Below the pieces are notes generated by a model. It had not been told where the DNA came from. It was given only the letters and a program-made list of their open reading frames with translations, and did not search any database. From contig WPIO01000048.1 in NCBI GenBank assembly GCA_009760855.2, positions 2,453,001 through 2,517,000 on the forward strand: DNA of 64,000 nt, given 5' to 3'. The position numbers and the translations under genes were made by a program. The stretch is from Cristatella mucedo (lineage: Eukaryota > Bryozoa > Phylactolaemata > Cristatellidae). Within the stretch, counting starts at the first letter, position 1, and each line of letters opens with the position of its first letter. Positions 10,078-22,032 of the stretch are shown here, one piece after another.

Positions 10078-12670
10078 TATAATAGTAATGCACTTGATAA
10101 AGCGCCCTCAGAGAACTCAATCTCTTTCTAGGCGCTTTACATTTGCTGCAAAGGGAATAGCAATTGAATGGTGAGTAATATCAAGCTTGATAAACAACAT
10201 GAATAACATGGTTAGGGGTGACATGCACAGGGTCAGCATGCACATGTGGTTAGTGGCAGCATGCAGTGTCAGCACCCATAAGCATGTGAAGGACGAATCA
10301 CAGGGACCCATTACATGCTGTCCTAAATAGGTGTATTTTTAAGTTCCTTTTAAATGTGGTCTGGTCAAGGGATGTTCTGACGCAGGTCGGGAGGGAGTTC
10401 CAGGCTTTGGGAGCATACGAACTAAATGCATGGTCTCCAAAGGATTTGAGGTTTTTAGGAGGTATTTGTACACTGTTGGATTCCGAAAAGCTGGTGGTAC
10501 GATGCTTGGCCTGGTGGGGAGTATATCTGAGAGATAGGCTGGAGCCAAAGAATGAAGGGACCTAAGAGTGAGCGACAAAACCTTGAAGTCAATCCGTTGC
10601 TTCACTGGTAGACAGTGCAGGTCGGCGAGAAGTGGAATAATGTGGCAACTGCGACGCTCACGACAGACAAGTCTAGCTGCCGAGTTTTGCACCAGCTGCA
10701 ATCGCCTGATCGCACATGCTGGTAGGCCAGTAAGCAGTGAGTTGCAGAAGTCGAGACGGGATGTCACGAATGCATGGACCAACTTGGACGTGGTATCCTT
10801 ATCTAAACAAGCCCGAATTTTAGCAATGTTATGAAGCTGAAAGTAGGCAGATTTGACTGTGGAGCTGATATGGTTGTCTAACGAGAGGTCGATTTGGAAT
10901 ATGACACCTAGATTTCGAGCTAATTTTACTGGAGATATGCTGGCAGAGCCAATTTTGAGCGTCAGCCTTTCCAATTTCTGAATCACACTCGGTTTGCCCA
11001 TAACTAAAAAGTTAGTTTGATCATCGTAAAGTTTTAGAAAATTTGCTGCCATCCATGTGCGGATGTCATCAATGCATGCAGCAAGTGAGTTGAGAGAATT
11101 TGAGGTGCTCGAAGGCTGGGAGGATCAAAGCAAAGGTACAACTGAGTGTCATCCGCATAGAAGTGAAAGTCTAAATTGTACTTGGCAATCACATCAGCAA
11201 GTGGGAGATTATAAACCGTGAAAAGAACCGGACCTAGCACGGAGCCCTGAGGTACTCCATATTTCAGAGATACCTCAGATGATCTTTGTCCATTCACGTC
11301 AATACTCTGGAGTCTCCCACTGATATAGGACCTGAACCACTGCAGAGCAGTGCCAGTGATGCCCAGGCGAGATGAGAGGCGCTCTAGAACAACTTTGTCA
11401 TCGGTAGTATCAAAATCTGCCGAAAGATCGAGGAAAACAAGCAGAGACGCTCTACCCATGTCTGCATTCGTAAGTAGGTCGTTGTATACCCGAAGCAATG
11501 CTGACTCTGTGGAGTGATTAGCTCTAAAGCCAGACTGGAACTTACTAGCAAGGTTTAAAGCTCCGATATATGAGTTCACCTGGTCCGCCACGACCCGTTC
11601 CAATGTCTTTGATAGGAATGGTTGAAGGGAGACTGGGCGGTAGTTGCTCAAGTTCTCTTGGTCTAGTGTCGCTTTCTTGAGAAGTGGCCTGACTACAGCT
11701 TTTTGTAAAGGTGCTGGGACATGAACTGAGGCTTATGACATGCTAGTTATGCATGGCAGCAGCAGATCAATGCAACGTAGGAGCAGGTGGGTGGGAATAG
11801 GGTACAAAGAACTTGTTGTCTTCTTTGATTGGGATACGAACTTCAGGACAAGACCACTAGTGACCTGCTGAAATGCAGACATTGAGGTGCAGCCAGGAAC
11901 CGAGGAACAGCATTCTAGTGGGGAGGTTGTCATCCTAGGGACGGATTCCCTGACCTTGTCTATCTTCTGCACAAAGATTCGAGAGAAGCGATCGGCTAGA
12001 TCATCACAAGGATCGTCAGGTAAGGAGCTAATCTGGGAGTGGTTGAGGAGATGGTTTATTGTCGATATCAGCATTTTTGGATTGTGCATCTTTAATTCAA
12101 CAACGTTTTTATAGAAGCTAGACTTGGCCTTTGCTAGGATCGATTGGTACGACCTACAGTAGTAGTCTTCATATGCCTGTCGATGGACAGTCAGTCCTGA
12201 TCTTTTGTTTGTTTTTTCAAGCTTCCGTTTAGTAGACCTGGCTAGGTTAATGTCTGAGGTAAACCATAGACCGTCTGGGCGGGGGGGGGGCCCGCACAGT
12301 GCGCTTTGTCAGAGGTGCAAACTCGTCGAGCGTGTCAGCTAGTGTCGTGTTGTAGCTATCTTCCAATGATGACAGATTGGAGGGAGGACTGAGAAGCAGA
12401 GGTGAAGCCGATACTCTCGCACGGACAGCATCGATGTCAAGGGTCTTGAGGTTTCGCGATTCACAGGTTATTTTAGAAGAGGATGTGGGCACACACTGTA
12501 GATTGAATGAGATCTGCATGTGGTCAGATAAGCAGGATTTGGTAATAATTGGTGATGACAAAGTGCAGTTGTATGAGAAAATCTGGTCGAGTGTGTGACC
12601 CTTGATGTGAGTAGGGCCATGCACATGAGCCACAAGAGACAATGAGTCAACAATCACCTTAAGCGCTCTT
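10078..12670 (-). mobile_element. LINE A, the longest copy (2.6 kb), truncated within the endonuclease
   Basis: A CR1/L2/Rex1-type non-LTR retrotransposon. Reading the minus strand from 12657: the end of the AP-endonuclease domain (GHTLDQIFSYNC, then SCLSDHMQISF, the 'SDH' motif), a linker with ADRFSRIFVQKIDKVRES, then the reverse transcriptase in 11034-11651 (NYRPVSLQPFLSKTLERVV, FQSGFRANHSTESALLRVYN, FLDLSADFDTTD, GVPQGSVLGPVLF, HFYADDTQLYL) and the RT thumb/C-terminus in 10339-11052. Frames 12247-12657, 11733-12089, 11034-11651 and 10339-11052 are separated by shifts or stops (for example a frame change near 11040), so it is inactive. The catalytic YADD is intact. The 3' end carries the stem-loop and the aataatagtaa tail at 10078. 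Confidence 0.92.
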
Positions 12671-12689
12671 AGGGTAGCTCCTTACCTAG

Positions 12690-14704
12690 AGATCCTTGAG
12701 GGGATCTAGAATATCACTTCTCCAGCTTCTTTGTCAGCAAGACAAAAAATCAGAGAGTCCATCCTTAGGGTGACAAAATTTCCTTAAAAATTTCTCTCAC
12801 TAAGCAAATTCCCCACAGAAATCCTCACTCTCTCTCTCTCTCTTAATTCCTTAAAGTACGTGAATCACTTTATTCCAGCCTTCCACGAGCGACCTCATCC
12901 TGTAGTTGATCTCCAAGTAAAAGAAGAGTACTAATCCTTCAGACCTATTCCCATTCTTCTACTTGCGTAATTCATCGATCTTCTACTGCCATCCGCAACT
13001 ACCGTAATATTTATGTCCTCAGACTCAGGTCGTGTCCATGCACCTTTCAAAACGGCTTTTGTTAGTCCAATAATTAAGAAAGCAACACTAGAACAAGAGA
13101 GCTTAAGAAATCTCCCCCAAGTCTTCCTACAGCCATTTCTTTCCAGACGTAAGAGCAACAGGAGAAAATCATCTAAACGCTTCAATTCAAACTTAAATAG
13201 ATAAATAAATACTAGCAGATTTAACAGCCTCTTTTGTACAGCGACAGAGGAGCCTTTACGGCTATCACCACCGCTTGCAGTGGCGTTTAAAGATCGTCCA
13301 CCGCAGGATTCGAACCCAAGACATCGGATCGAGGTCGTGAAAAGCAACCGCCCCACCTAGTTTGATATCACGGCTCGCTGAAACTCCATCCAAGCAAGTA
13401 CGCTCCGGTTATATTTTAGAGCTGTTTACTCTGCAGAATCAGCATTTCTTCTTGTGTATAACGACCTACTCAGGAATGCAGATTTAGGTTAAGTCTCTCT
13501 CTCTTTGTTTTGTTTGATCTTTCGGCAGCGATTGATTTGGAAATTGATCGCCAAGTCTTTCTTGAGCGCCTCTCATTTTACACGGGCACCACTGGCACTG
13601 CATTAGGTGGCTTAGGCACGTGGCTCGGTGGGAGTATTCGGAGATGGACGTCAGTCACCGCCCCCATCACCTGAAGCACCACGACTAAAGTGTGGCGTGC
13701 CTTAGTTCTCTGTGCTGGGACCACTTCTTATTACCGTTTAAACTCTCCCTCATTCACAGATAGCAAAGCGAAATCTAAGCTTTACTTATGCCGATGACAC
13801 ACAACTGTACCTATGCTTGATCCCTCCCAGCATTTAAGTATTTCAAACTCTCTCAACTTCCCTGCTTCATATATTACTGACACCCGCACACGGAAGGCAG
13901 CAAACTTTCTCAAAATGAAGGACGATAAAGCTAAGTTGCTGGCTATGAACAAAATTAGCATGACTCAGTAATTGTAATGCTCAACGCTCAAAATCGGATT
14001 GGCTAGCACATATCCTGTACAATCAACACGAAATCTTAGTGTCCCGTTCCGTAGTGACCTTGTGCTAGACGACCACATCGGCTCTACTGTAAAGTCTTAA
14101 AATTTCAGCTACATAACATTGCTAAAGTTCTGGCTTGCTTAGGCAGAGATACTGCATCCAAATGGGTCCATTCGTTTGTGACATCCCGTATCAACTTGTG
14201 TCACTCACTAGTTGCAGGTCTAACGGCATGTGAAATAATGCACTTACAGATAAAAAAAACAGATGGCGAAAAACTCTGCAGCTAGGCTTGCCTGTAGTTA
14301 ACGTTGCAGTGGCCGCATTACACTGCTTTCTCGCCGACATGCACTTAGTGACAATCAAGCAGCTTATTGACTTCAAGGCTGCCTGCTGACTAGTTTTTAG
14401 GTGCCATCATGCTCTGCATGCTCCTGTCCATTTATCAGAGTTACACCCCAATCAGCCTCGGCATCGTATCCCCTAATCTTTGGACTTAAATCGTCTGGCT
14501 AAGCTTTGAAGCTACCTTAACGATATTTTAAAGACCGTGCCATGATTTGCAGATTAAACAGCCTTCTCAGAACCACCCCTCCGTACCCCAGCCGCGATGT
14601 AGGTCCTCCGGCCTCAAGCTCGGACAAGAAGATGTAAAGTGCCGACAAAGAGATCGACTTCTCTGAGGGCGCTATATCAAATTTAAAATATTATTATTAA
14701 TAAT
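12690..14704 (+). mobile_element. LINE A, heavily decayed plus-strand copy, hosting a SINE-2
   Basis: Begins near the ADRFS linker (gcttctttgtcagcaagaca), shows IIKKATLEQESLRNLPQVFL at about 13075-13130, then after the SINE cctactcaggaatgcagatt, gatgacacacaactgtacct (the YADDTQLYL box) and ends ttctctgagggcgctatatc plus attattatt at 14704. Many stops. It lies head-to-head with the minus copy that ends at 12670. Confidence 0.8.
13196..13378 (-). repeat. SINE-2 copy nested in LINE A
   Basis: Minus-strand tRNA-derived SINE: ggattcgaacccaagacatc (B box, reverse), gcaaccgccccacctagttt (A-box side), cagcctcttttgtacagcga and a tail ataaataaatactagcagat. About 180 bp, inserted inside the decayed LINE A. 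Confidence 0.85.
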
Positions 14705-15041
14705 GAAGCCTTCGTGCGATACCAGATTGGACCAACCATGATGCGGTCCGCCCGTTGGCCCGATAATGCTACTAATCAGCAGTGGCCCAACACGACCGAG
14801 CGAAACTCTGATTACGATTGGCATGATACATCAGGTCGGCCATCTTACGACTCACACTTACTCACGCTCTCCTGAGCGCTGCCGCTTGGCTATCGGCTCC
14901 GCTCATTAAAGCTCCTACTTGTGAATGTGTAATTCTAAACGGTGTTTCACCCTAAGAAAATAATAGCATCGTCGTCATATGCATCACTTGACCCGACAAT
15001 ATATTGCAACCCACATAGTCAGAGGTGATACATCGCTTATA
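14705..15041. other. Flank downstream of the transporter
   Basis: No repeat or coding signal recognised. Confidence 0.35.
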
Positions 15042-15047
15042 TTTATT
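15042..15047 (-). terminator. Candidate polyadenylation signal (AATAAA) for the transporter
   Basis: On the minus strand an AATAAA hexamer occurs about 300 bases past the stop codon, in AT-rich sequence. It is the first canonical hexamer I see downstream of the stop. The 14705-15343 interval shows no repeat I can name and is probably 3' UTR plus flank. Position alone supports it. Confidence 0.35.
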
Positions 15048-15343
15048 CATTTTAAGAGAATGCTGCCGATCTCTGGCGATTACAAATGCTCCACAAATGA
15101 TAAATTCGTACAAATTGCATAACGATCCTTAGTGAACAAAGTTGCTAAAAGCTCTTACTTCTTCGTATCCTCGAAATATTACAGGATTACTATGCAATGA
15201 CAAACAGTGGATCCATCACCTACACCATAAGCATTTCTAGCCTTCAAGCACATGCCCAATGACAGGAATTGCCTGTGAAGATGCACATTGAGGGGCACTG
15301 GAGCCGCTTGCAGTGCCAAGGCGCTTTAGGGACTTAGACACGC

Positions 15344-15675
15344 TCAGACTTTGGTGACGCTAGGCGGAGATATCACCGTCAACTCAGTGCTCGACGCTCC
15401 CAGTGACTGGCTGGCAGTGACCTTCCGACTGAGGCAGCTTAGGCGCTGGCGCCTCTCACGGTAGAGAGCCAGAGCCCAAGCGGAACCACTCAGAACCGAG
15501 CCAGCAGCCAGCATGCCAAACGATAGCGTGTGCACCCAGACGCGAAATTTGGAGTTGTCGTACTGGTAGCATGCACCCTGCTCCTCGTCGCCGGCGCAGT
15601 CCTGGCTGCCATTAACCCACGTGAGGCAGGTGCTGTCAATGACGGCGCCATAGATCATTGGCGAAGGTATCCATG
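15344..15675 (-). CDS. SLCO/OATP transporter, terminal exon 9 (TM11-TM12, C-terminus, stop)
   Basis: The last exon encodes AWIPSPMIYGAVIDSTC, the highly conserved OATP TM11 block (IP-x-P-x-x-[YF]-G-[AS]-x-ID-[ST]-[TS]-C). It is followed by a short Cys-containing loop ending GACYQYDNSKFR, like the family's 'G-x-C-x-x-Y-[DN]'. VWVHTLSFGMLAAGSVLSGS starts TM12, then a basic cytoplasmic tail (YRERRQRL). The protein ends PPSVTKV, which fits a class I PDZ ligand (T at -2, V at 0), as reported for several mammalian OATPs. Acceptor acgtattacag|CA, phase 1. The open frame extends upstream of the acceptor to 15757 but those residues are not family-like. Confidence 0.92.
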
Positions 15676-15832
15676 CTGTAATACGTTCTAGGTGTACCAG
15701 CCTGTGCACTAACAGCAGTTCGCTACAGCACCGAGATACTTCTATTAGTGAAGACACAATAAAGCGGGTACTGATAGGTGGATAGAGTGAGAGCAGAAGT
15801 ATCCAAGAGAAGAGCAGAGCAGAAAGATAGAT

Positions 15833-15964
<132 letters not shown>

Positions 15965-16138
15965 AAGGGTAGAAATCGTCCTGGCAGAGCCTTCGGCAAT
16001 GTCGCCGTAGCGGTAGTTTTGTTCGACAGTAATTTTTTAGTTAGTCGTGGTGGCAGCAGGTCATTGTGCAGCTTGGATCTGCAGAGGTTATTTTTATTTA
16101 TATCGAAAGCTGAGGTAAGAACAGGTGCACTTTATTCA

Positions 16139-17060
16139 GCATGACGATAAAACTGAACTGCTGCTCATAGAACACCCTAAGCGCATGGCCGGATTAAAGG
16201 CTTTGCTCTTCTAATAGGCGATGCTGTTGTGCGACCATCACCAAGTGCTCGAAATGTAGGTGTCGTTTTCGACAGCTGTTTCAATTTTAAAAGCTTCATT
16301 CAGAAGACTGCTTCTACAGCTAGCCATAACGCCCGATCCCTATCTTAGATTAGGAGCTGTCTTCCACAGTGGCTTGCAAACAAATTAATTAGCTCCATAG
16401 TTCTGTCCCGGCTTGATTATTGTAATTTCCTTTTGGCTGGGCTACCAAAGAAAATAACTTGGCCACTGAATCTGACTGCGAATATGGCTGCAAGACTAGT
16501 CTTACAGTCCCAGAAGTTTGAGCACGTTTCTCCTTAGCTACAAGAGCTAGGATGGATGCCGGTTGACCAGTGGATACAGAGCAAAGTTCTTATGCTGACC
16601 CACAAGGCCCGCCACGGCTTGACTCCTTCGTACCTCGCTGAAATGCTGCAGTAGTTTCAGCCTCTTGGCACCCTCAGGTCCTGTGTGGACAGTACATTAG
16701 CTGTTCTATTCCTCGCTTAAAGACCGTTGGCGACAGAAGCTTGAGCTCTGAGGTCCTAGACCGTGTAACTCGCTTCCACAATTATTACGCAACGACAACT
16801 ACTCTCCTGCTGCCGACTATTGATCAGTCTCTTCAGAGGTCCTGAGCTGCTACTTCCATGCTACTAACAACCTCAACTGCTCTCCTGACTCTACAATGCT
16901 TCCCACTTTCTCTGTGTTGCGTGAGACGAAGTCTGTTGGCTACTGAATGCGTACCGAAAGCCGCTGAGGCTGTGAGTGCGCTATACAAAACTCTCCTTCG
17001 TAACACCCACATAGTCTTTGTGGCTTTGTGGATTTACAGACGGAGATACATACATACATG
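16139..17060 (+). mobile_element. LINE B, 5'-truncated decayed copy
   Basis: Starts at acgataaaactgaactgctg (the NDDKTELLL motif), passes through gattattgtaatttcctttt and ends gagatacatacatacatgc, the LINE B tail. Stops and shifts throughout. It lies in the intron between exons 8 and 9. Confidence 0.85.
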
Positions 17061-17182
17061 CTTTAAGTGCCTTGCTATCTTAACTGAGATGAGAGCAGAT
17101 AAGCGCTGCACTTGGAATTCACTACTCACACACATGCAAGTATGTACAGCGAAAGGCTTTCGCTGCGGCAAGAGCTACATAC

Positions 17183-17247
17183 CGAGCAGGCTAGCAGTAG
17201 CATCGTGAATTCCCAGGCCAAAGCTCCGATTGTGCCTTTCCACAGAT
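17183..17247 (-). CDS. SLCO/OATP transporter, exon 8 (65-bp micro-exon)
   Basis: Found by searching for a phase-2/phase-1 exon that would carry the family's 'S-x-E-x-R-S-F-[AG]-L-G' block. Minus-strand translation across the junctions reads LLR-SVERHNRSFGLGIHDA-TASLL-A, aligning with OATP sequences such as 'P E x R S F A L G x Q x x x x R'. Acceptor tttccacag|AT is good (in the minus-strand reading, preceded by a tract containing the ctcaaacacag run); donor CTCG|gtatgt is strong. The length, 1+63+1 bases, preserves frame exactly between exons 7 and 9. The helix is less hydrophobic than usual here (HDATASLL where the family normally has Q-F-x-x-x-R-L-L). Confidence 0.82.
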
Positions 17248-17362
17248 CTGTGTTTGAGTAAAATCACAACAAACGTTCTCACTTTATGACAATTGGCAAT
17301 GATTTGAAGCGATATAGCATAATTGAATCGACTGCTGTAAGTAGACAGGTGAGATATCTAAG

Positions 17363-17605
<243 letters not shown>

Positions 17606-17984
17606 AGAGAGTTATATCTACGTTGCTCTTACTTTATATAGTCATAGCACAGCATTGCATAAGCATCGGGCACACCACTAACCTCGGAAATCAATTAGAA
17701 GAGAAAGTGCACTTATGTATGTGCCAACGAATTAGTATGACAGCCGTAGGCGATGCACTTCCTGACAGCAGTAATGGATACAATTATAATGCCATATGGT
17801 ACCTGCTGTGCTCTGGTGTCTGCACAGTCCAGGATGCGTTGTTAAATTACCGAGTGACGTCAATGTCTGACCTCGGACATTGGAGGCCCTGTTTTAAGGG
17901 CCAATATCAATTTAATAATGAAAACAAATTTCGAAAAATTGAATGCTTGTTTAGAGTCTCTTTCAAAATACAAATAAAGTTGTA

Positions 17985-18775
17985 AGGAGATCGGAAATTT
18001 TAATGATTTCCAAATAAAAGCAAAAATGCTTAGGCAAACTGTACGCTTAACCCGGAAGTAAACAGGAAGCTAAGTATCAACAAATGTAACATCTGATTTC
18101 AACACCATATACATAATTTATTTCAATTTTTGAACCTTGGTGCATCCCTGTACATATTTGCAGGCTGCGGAACTGCATTCATGTGAATTCTAAACGGCGC
18201 CATTGACAGTGTAGCTGTGTGCCTTGTATAACTTGCAACTCGGCCAATACTTCACTGATCAACGTAAAATTGCAAATGTGAATTTAGCTCTGCTTGCTCA
18301 ATACTTAAGAAGATCATTTCTGACTTCAGATAACTATGATTAGTAGGGCTAAAAATGCCATCACACATCACGGATCTATATAAATATATTTTCTGAAATC
18401 ATGGACATGCACAGCAATACTTATTTATGCTATACCAGAAATAAAATAATTCTGTGATGTCCAAGTAGATCTGAAAACACATTGAAAATTCCACTATGAT
18501 CAGTATAGTATTGGCCAAGTTTTGAATTTACAAGACACATAGTTACGAAGTAATGAAGCAGTTTAAAAGACAAATGCATGCACCTCAACACAAGCTGCAA
18601 ACTTCTACCTCGACGTACTAATGTTCTAAAAAGCTGCGAAACAAGTGGTATACGACGCTGAAGTTGGTACATTTTTATTTGTAGATATGATGCTCTTGGT
18701 TCACATCCGGGTTAGAGATTACTTGCTTTAGAATTTTTTGCTTTTATTTGGAAATCCTCAAATATTCCAATTCAT
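17985..18775. repeat. Long imperfect inverted repeat (foldback), arms of about 330 bp
   Basis: The left arm begins atttccaaataaaagcaaaa (18009) and later reads aacccggaagtaaac and cggccaatacttcactgatc. The reverse complement of the right arm reads atttccaaataaaagcaaaa, aacccggatgtgaac and tggccaatactatactgatc in the same order and spacing. The loop is about 18300-18440. It could be a foldback/MITE-like transposon or an inverted duplication. No ORF of note inside. Confidence 0.75.
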
Positions 18776-19261
18776 TTCCAACATGTCTGTGTTTTCATAG
18801 GTACCCTAAATAGATATCAATTGCTGGACACAGGTTTTTAGTATTTTCTCATGATCAACGCTTAACCACACAATCAGGCCAAATCTGGTATTCAATTTAT
18901 TTCTTAAAAGGTAAAGCTCTCCGATAGCTCACAGCTTTTCAATTTCCCCACACTTTTTTCAATTTAGATCAGTGAGATTAAACTTGATAGCTTGATGCTT
19001 TATTTACACAAACTGATTGCATTGCAAAAAGAACTTTAAAACTGGTCAGTTTTTGATAAATTGAGAATGCGAGCATATGCTCCGAATGGCATAATGATGG
19101 TTGAATATTTCAAATGGTTTCATAGTCAATCTACAATCTACATGTTTACATTTCTCGGAGCAATAGCATGCAGATTTTTGCACAGCAGGTCCTGTCAGCA
19201 TCAGCTCGATTCTGGACCTGTTCCATCGCACCCGATTTCCCGCGCTTTAAAGAGAATAATT
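18776..19261. other. Unassigned AT-rich intronic sequence
   Basis: Weak resemblance to parts of the foldback (gatcaacgctt); otherwise nothing recognised. Confidence 0.3.
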
Positions 19262-19325
19262 TAGGATAACAATCATTTGTATTTCGACACAAGGGAATTT
19301 AACCTCTATCCAGGCGCTTTAGATA
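19262..19325 (-). repeat. SINE-1 3' tail fragment
   Basis: The reverse complement contains aagcgcctggatagaggtta and aattcccttgtg...tacaaatga, matching the tail of SINE-1 at 28636-28798. Confidence 0.6.
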
Positions 19326-19879
19326 CGCCACAGGGATCAAGCACACAATCTTGTTCGGCATCATAAAAAAGCGTGAAATGCAAAAGTGTGCCGACAAAAG
19401 AGCACAACCCCGACAAATTTGCACACAAAAAAGTGAACAAATGTAACAATAATTGGTTAAGTGTCTAACTTAATTGAATTTCCTGGATTTTTTTATTCCA
19501 ATTAAATAAATGTTATACCAATGGGAAATACAAATACAATTTGAGGGCTGGTGTTGAAGAAATGAAATGATAGTACGCCTTCTTGGAGCACAGGTAGTTG
19601 GATGCTTGCTTGATCCAAGAAATAATCTTTGGCACAAGGTTCAAGATTTTAATCTGGCAACGGCACTCCGTGAGGACAAAACTCTGCTAATGCACGCCAA
19701 CATAATGTTTGCTATGAGCTGTATTTCTGTAGCAGAGGTTATTGCTGCTTTCGAAGAATTGGCCGATGACTGCCCTCCCGTAATGGCACTGTTGATCACC
19801 TAATAGGAGCATGTACACATTGAAAAACTGAGACGAGGTCAAAGTGCAAATCTACGGTTTCTTTTGAAATTGTGAAGTA
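19326..19879. other. Unassigned intronic sequence
   Basis: An open frame at 19567-19803 (plus; VRLLGAQVVGCLLDPRNNLW and EELADDCPPVMALLIT) looks somewhat protein-like but matches nothing I know and lacks a splice context I trust. Confidence 0.25.
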
Positions 19880-20837
19880 TTTGGAGTCCACAAATAACTG
19901 CGATAGAGCCGCAATTTCCAAAATGGACTCAGGAATACCGTGGTTTCGATTCAAAATGATACAGAATGGGGTTCGGTTTACCATTCAAATTCTGCGCAAT
20001 TGTGCGTGAGCGCTCTAATGCTACGGCCCCAAATTGCCTGGGTCAATCCGCACAATTACACATTCAAACGGCGATACAGCTGCCATTTACACAAAAAGTT
20101 CGCGAAACTGCGGCTTAGATTTCAAATGATAGAGAACAGTGTGCCGAGTTTACCCACAAAATTTTATGGGAATGCTATGCCCCCCCCCCGATGGCCCTGC
20201 CAGAATGGCAGCCCAAAGCATTCGAATGGCAATAAAGCTGCCATTTTCACAAAAAACGCTCGTATAACTGCAGTTTTGTTGATAAATTATGGAAAGCAGT
20301 GTTCCACGTGTGTGCAAAAGATTTCATGCTGTTGTGCTTTCGTGTTATTATGCCATGGGCTCCAATGGCCCGGACCAGATGAATTTGCCTCCTTATTCCA
20401 ACGTTAATAAAACTGTCATCTTCACATTAGGTACAACTTCGGTTTCGGATCCACATTGAAGAAAACTGTGTTTCGGGCTTAACATAAAAAAATTCCATGC
20501 GACTGAGCAATGGCGTTTTCACAATATCACTTCAAATGATGATCCGGGCTAGCCAACCTCCATACATATTCCAACTGCGAAACAGCTGCCAATTCTAAAA
20601 TTGATTTTTGGAAACTGTGGTTTTTAATTCAAAGTAACTGAAAACTGTTCCGGGTTTGCGCTCACGACGCTCATGAATTCATTGACGTTGCCCAAGCGCG
20701 TTCTCATGCTATGGCCTTTAATGGCCCGAATCAGCCAGCCTCCCCGTGTATCCAAACAGCGATACAGCAGCCATTTCCACAGAAGGTGTTGTAAACTATC
20801 GTTTTGGTGTCAAGTTATAGATAAAAGTGTATACGAG
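19880..20837 (-). repeat. ~170-bp satellite array, left block (orientation 1)
   Basis: Diverged tandem monomers. The landmark gcgatacagctgccattt recurs, with changes, near 19900, 20070, 20231, 20405, 20577 and 20760 (spacings about 161-183). A second landmark gagtttacccacaaaatttt recurs in step. A third, atggcccggaccag, marks each unit. The array is interrupted by a LINE B at 20838 and its last monomer resumes at 23893. Confidence 0.8.
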
Positions 20838-20935
20838 CCACTTCATCGCCGTCGCCCAGTTGTTGGACAGCCTCTTAAATTCCGCCTACTTAATGTCCGC
20901 TCGCTAAAAACCAAGGGTTACTTATCCGCGATCAG

Positions 20936-21901
20936 GTGGTCCAGGAGAAGCTAGATGCATTTCTGCTTACCGAAACCTGGATGACGCCTTGTTCCAATAG
21001 CTGTATTTCCGAGACCACCCCACCCGGGTTCTCATTCTATCAGTCCATGCGTTCTGACAAGGTTGGTGGCGGGGTTGCAATTGTTGTTCGCGAATCGTTT
21101 GACTGTAAAATTTGGAGTTTCTCGCATGGGTCATCGTTTGAATCGGTTGCTATCAGGTCTTCATCAAAGACAATGCCTCTCACCGTTGCGATATACCGGC
21201 CTCCTTCTGGCTGTCTAAACTTGTTTATAGAGGAGTTTTCAGAGTTCCTCGCTATTGTGTGTGACAGGCCCCTACTGATTGTAGGAGACTTCAATATTCA
21301 CGTTGAAAACCCTAGCAACAGCCAGGTCCGCTCATTTCTTGACTGTCTGGTGAATCTTGGTTTGGCCCAACACGTTAATCATAGCACCCAAGTCGGTGGC
21401 CACATTCTAGATCTCGTGATCACTAAGGATGTCCTCCCCACTGACTTTGTGGTGTGCCCACTGACCCTCTCAGATCATTGTCCGGTCTCGTTTACTGTTC
21501 CTGCTCCCTCGTACGTGCAGGGCAATGTCGAATTTGCCAAACGACGTAACTTACAAAGCATTGACATGGACGAGTTTTTGAAATCTGTTTGTGATGCAGG
21601 CCTTCTTGATCTGCATCCAGACTCGACCGGCAGCCTCGATACCCTCACTGATGCGATGAACACGACACTCAGGGGTGCTCTTGACAAGCATGCTCCCGTT
21701 TGCTCTATCCGTGTTCAAAGTCGTCGAGATTGCTTTCAATTTACAAAAAAACTCCTTAAGATGCGCCGTGTTAAGCGCAGGCTGGAACGTCGTTTCAAGA
21801 AATCGGGGTCTGAGGCAGACATAGTCAATTTTAAAGACTTCCTTCGAGTTTACACACGAAAGCTTAAAAAGCCAGGGCTTCTTTTTTCATTAGAAAACTG
21901 A
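20936..21901 (+). pseudogene. LINE B AP-endonuclease domain
   Basis: Encodes VQEKLDAFLLTETWMTP (E of the T-E-T-W motif), GGGVAIVV, VAIYRPPSG, LLIVGDFNIHVE (catalytic D-x-N), GGHILDLVIT and LTLSDHCPVSF (catalytic SDH). These are the standard motifs of the APE-type endonuclease that nicks target DNA for target-primed reverse transcription. The ORF runs into a stop at 21901 because of a one-base shift at a T homopolymer; in the next frame the sequence continues IRKLNSCQSDTKQIYKAVNY into the RT part. The N-terminal residues lie in another frame upstream of 20936. Confidence 0.85.
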
Positions 21902-22032
21902 ATTCCTGCCAGTCAGACACTAAACAGATTTATAAGGCAGTAAACTATTTACTGGCCAATGCTGTCAGGTCTGACTCCCCAGATATTAAGGGCTCAGCCG
22001 AAAAGTTTTCAGCCTTCTTTACTGAAAAAATT

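Noticed and set aside
10356-10834. Plus-strand ORFs overlapping LINE A
   Set aside because: They are antisense shadows of the LINE A RT frame. The similar frames at 59077-59340 and 60653-60922 are shadows too.
19567-19803. Plus-strand ORF VRLLGAQVVGCLLDPRNNLW
   Set aside because: Possible hAT-like 'LDPR' motif, but no other motif follows, it is short, and no splice or repeat context supports it.
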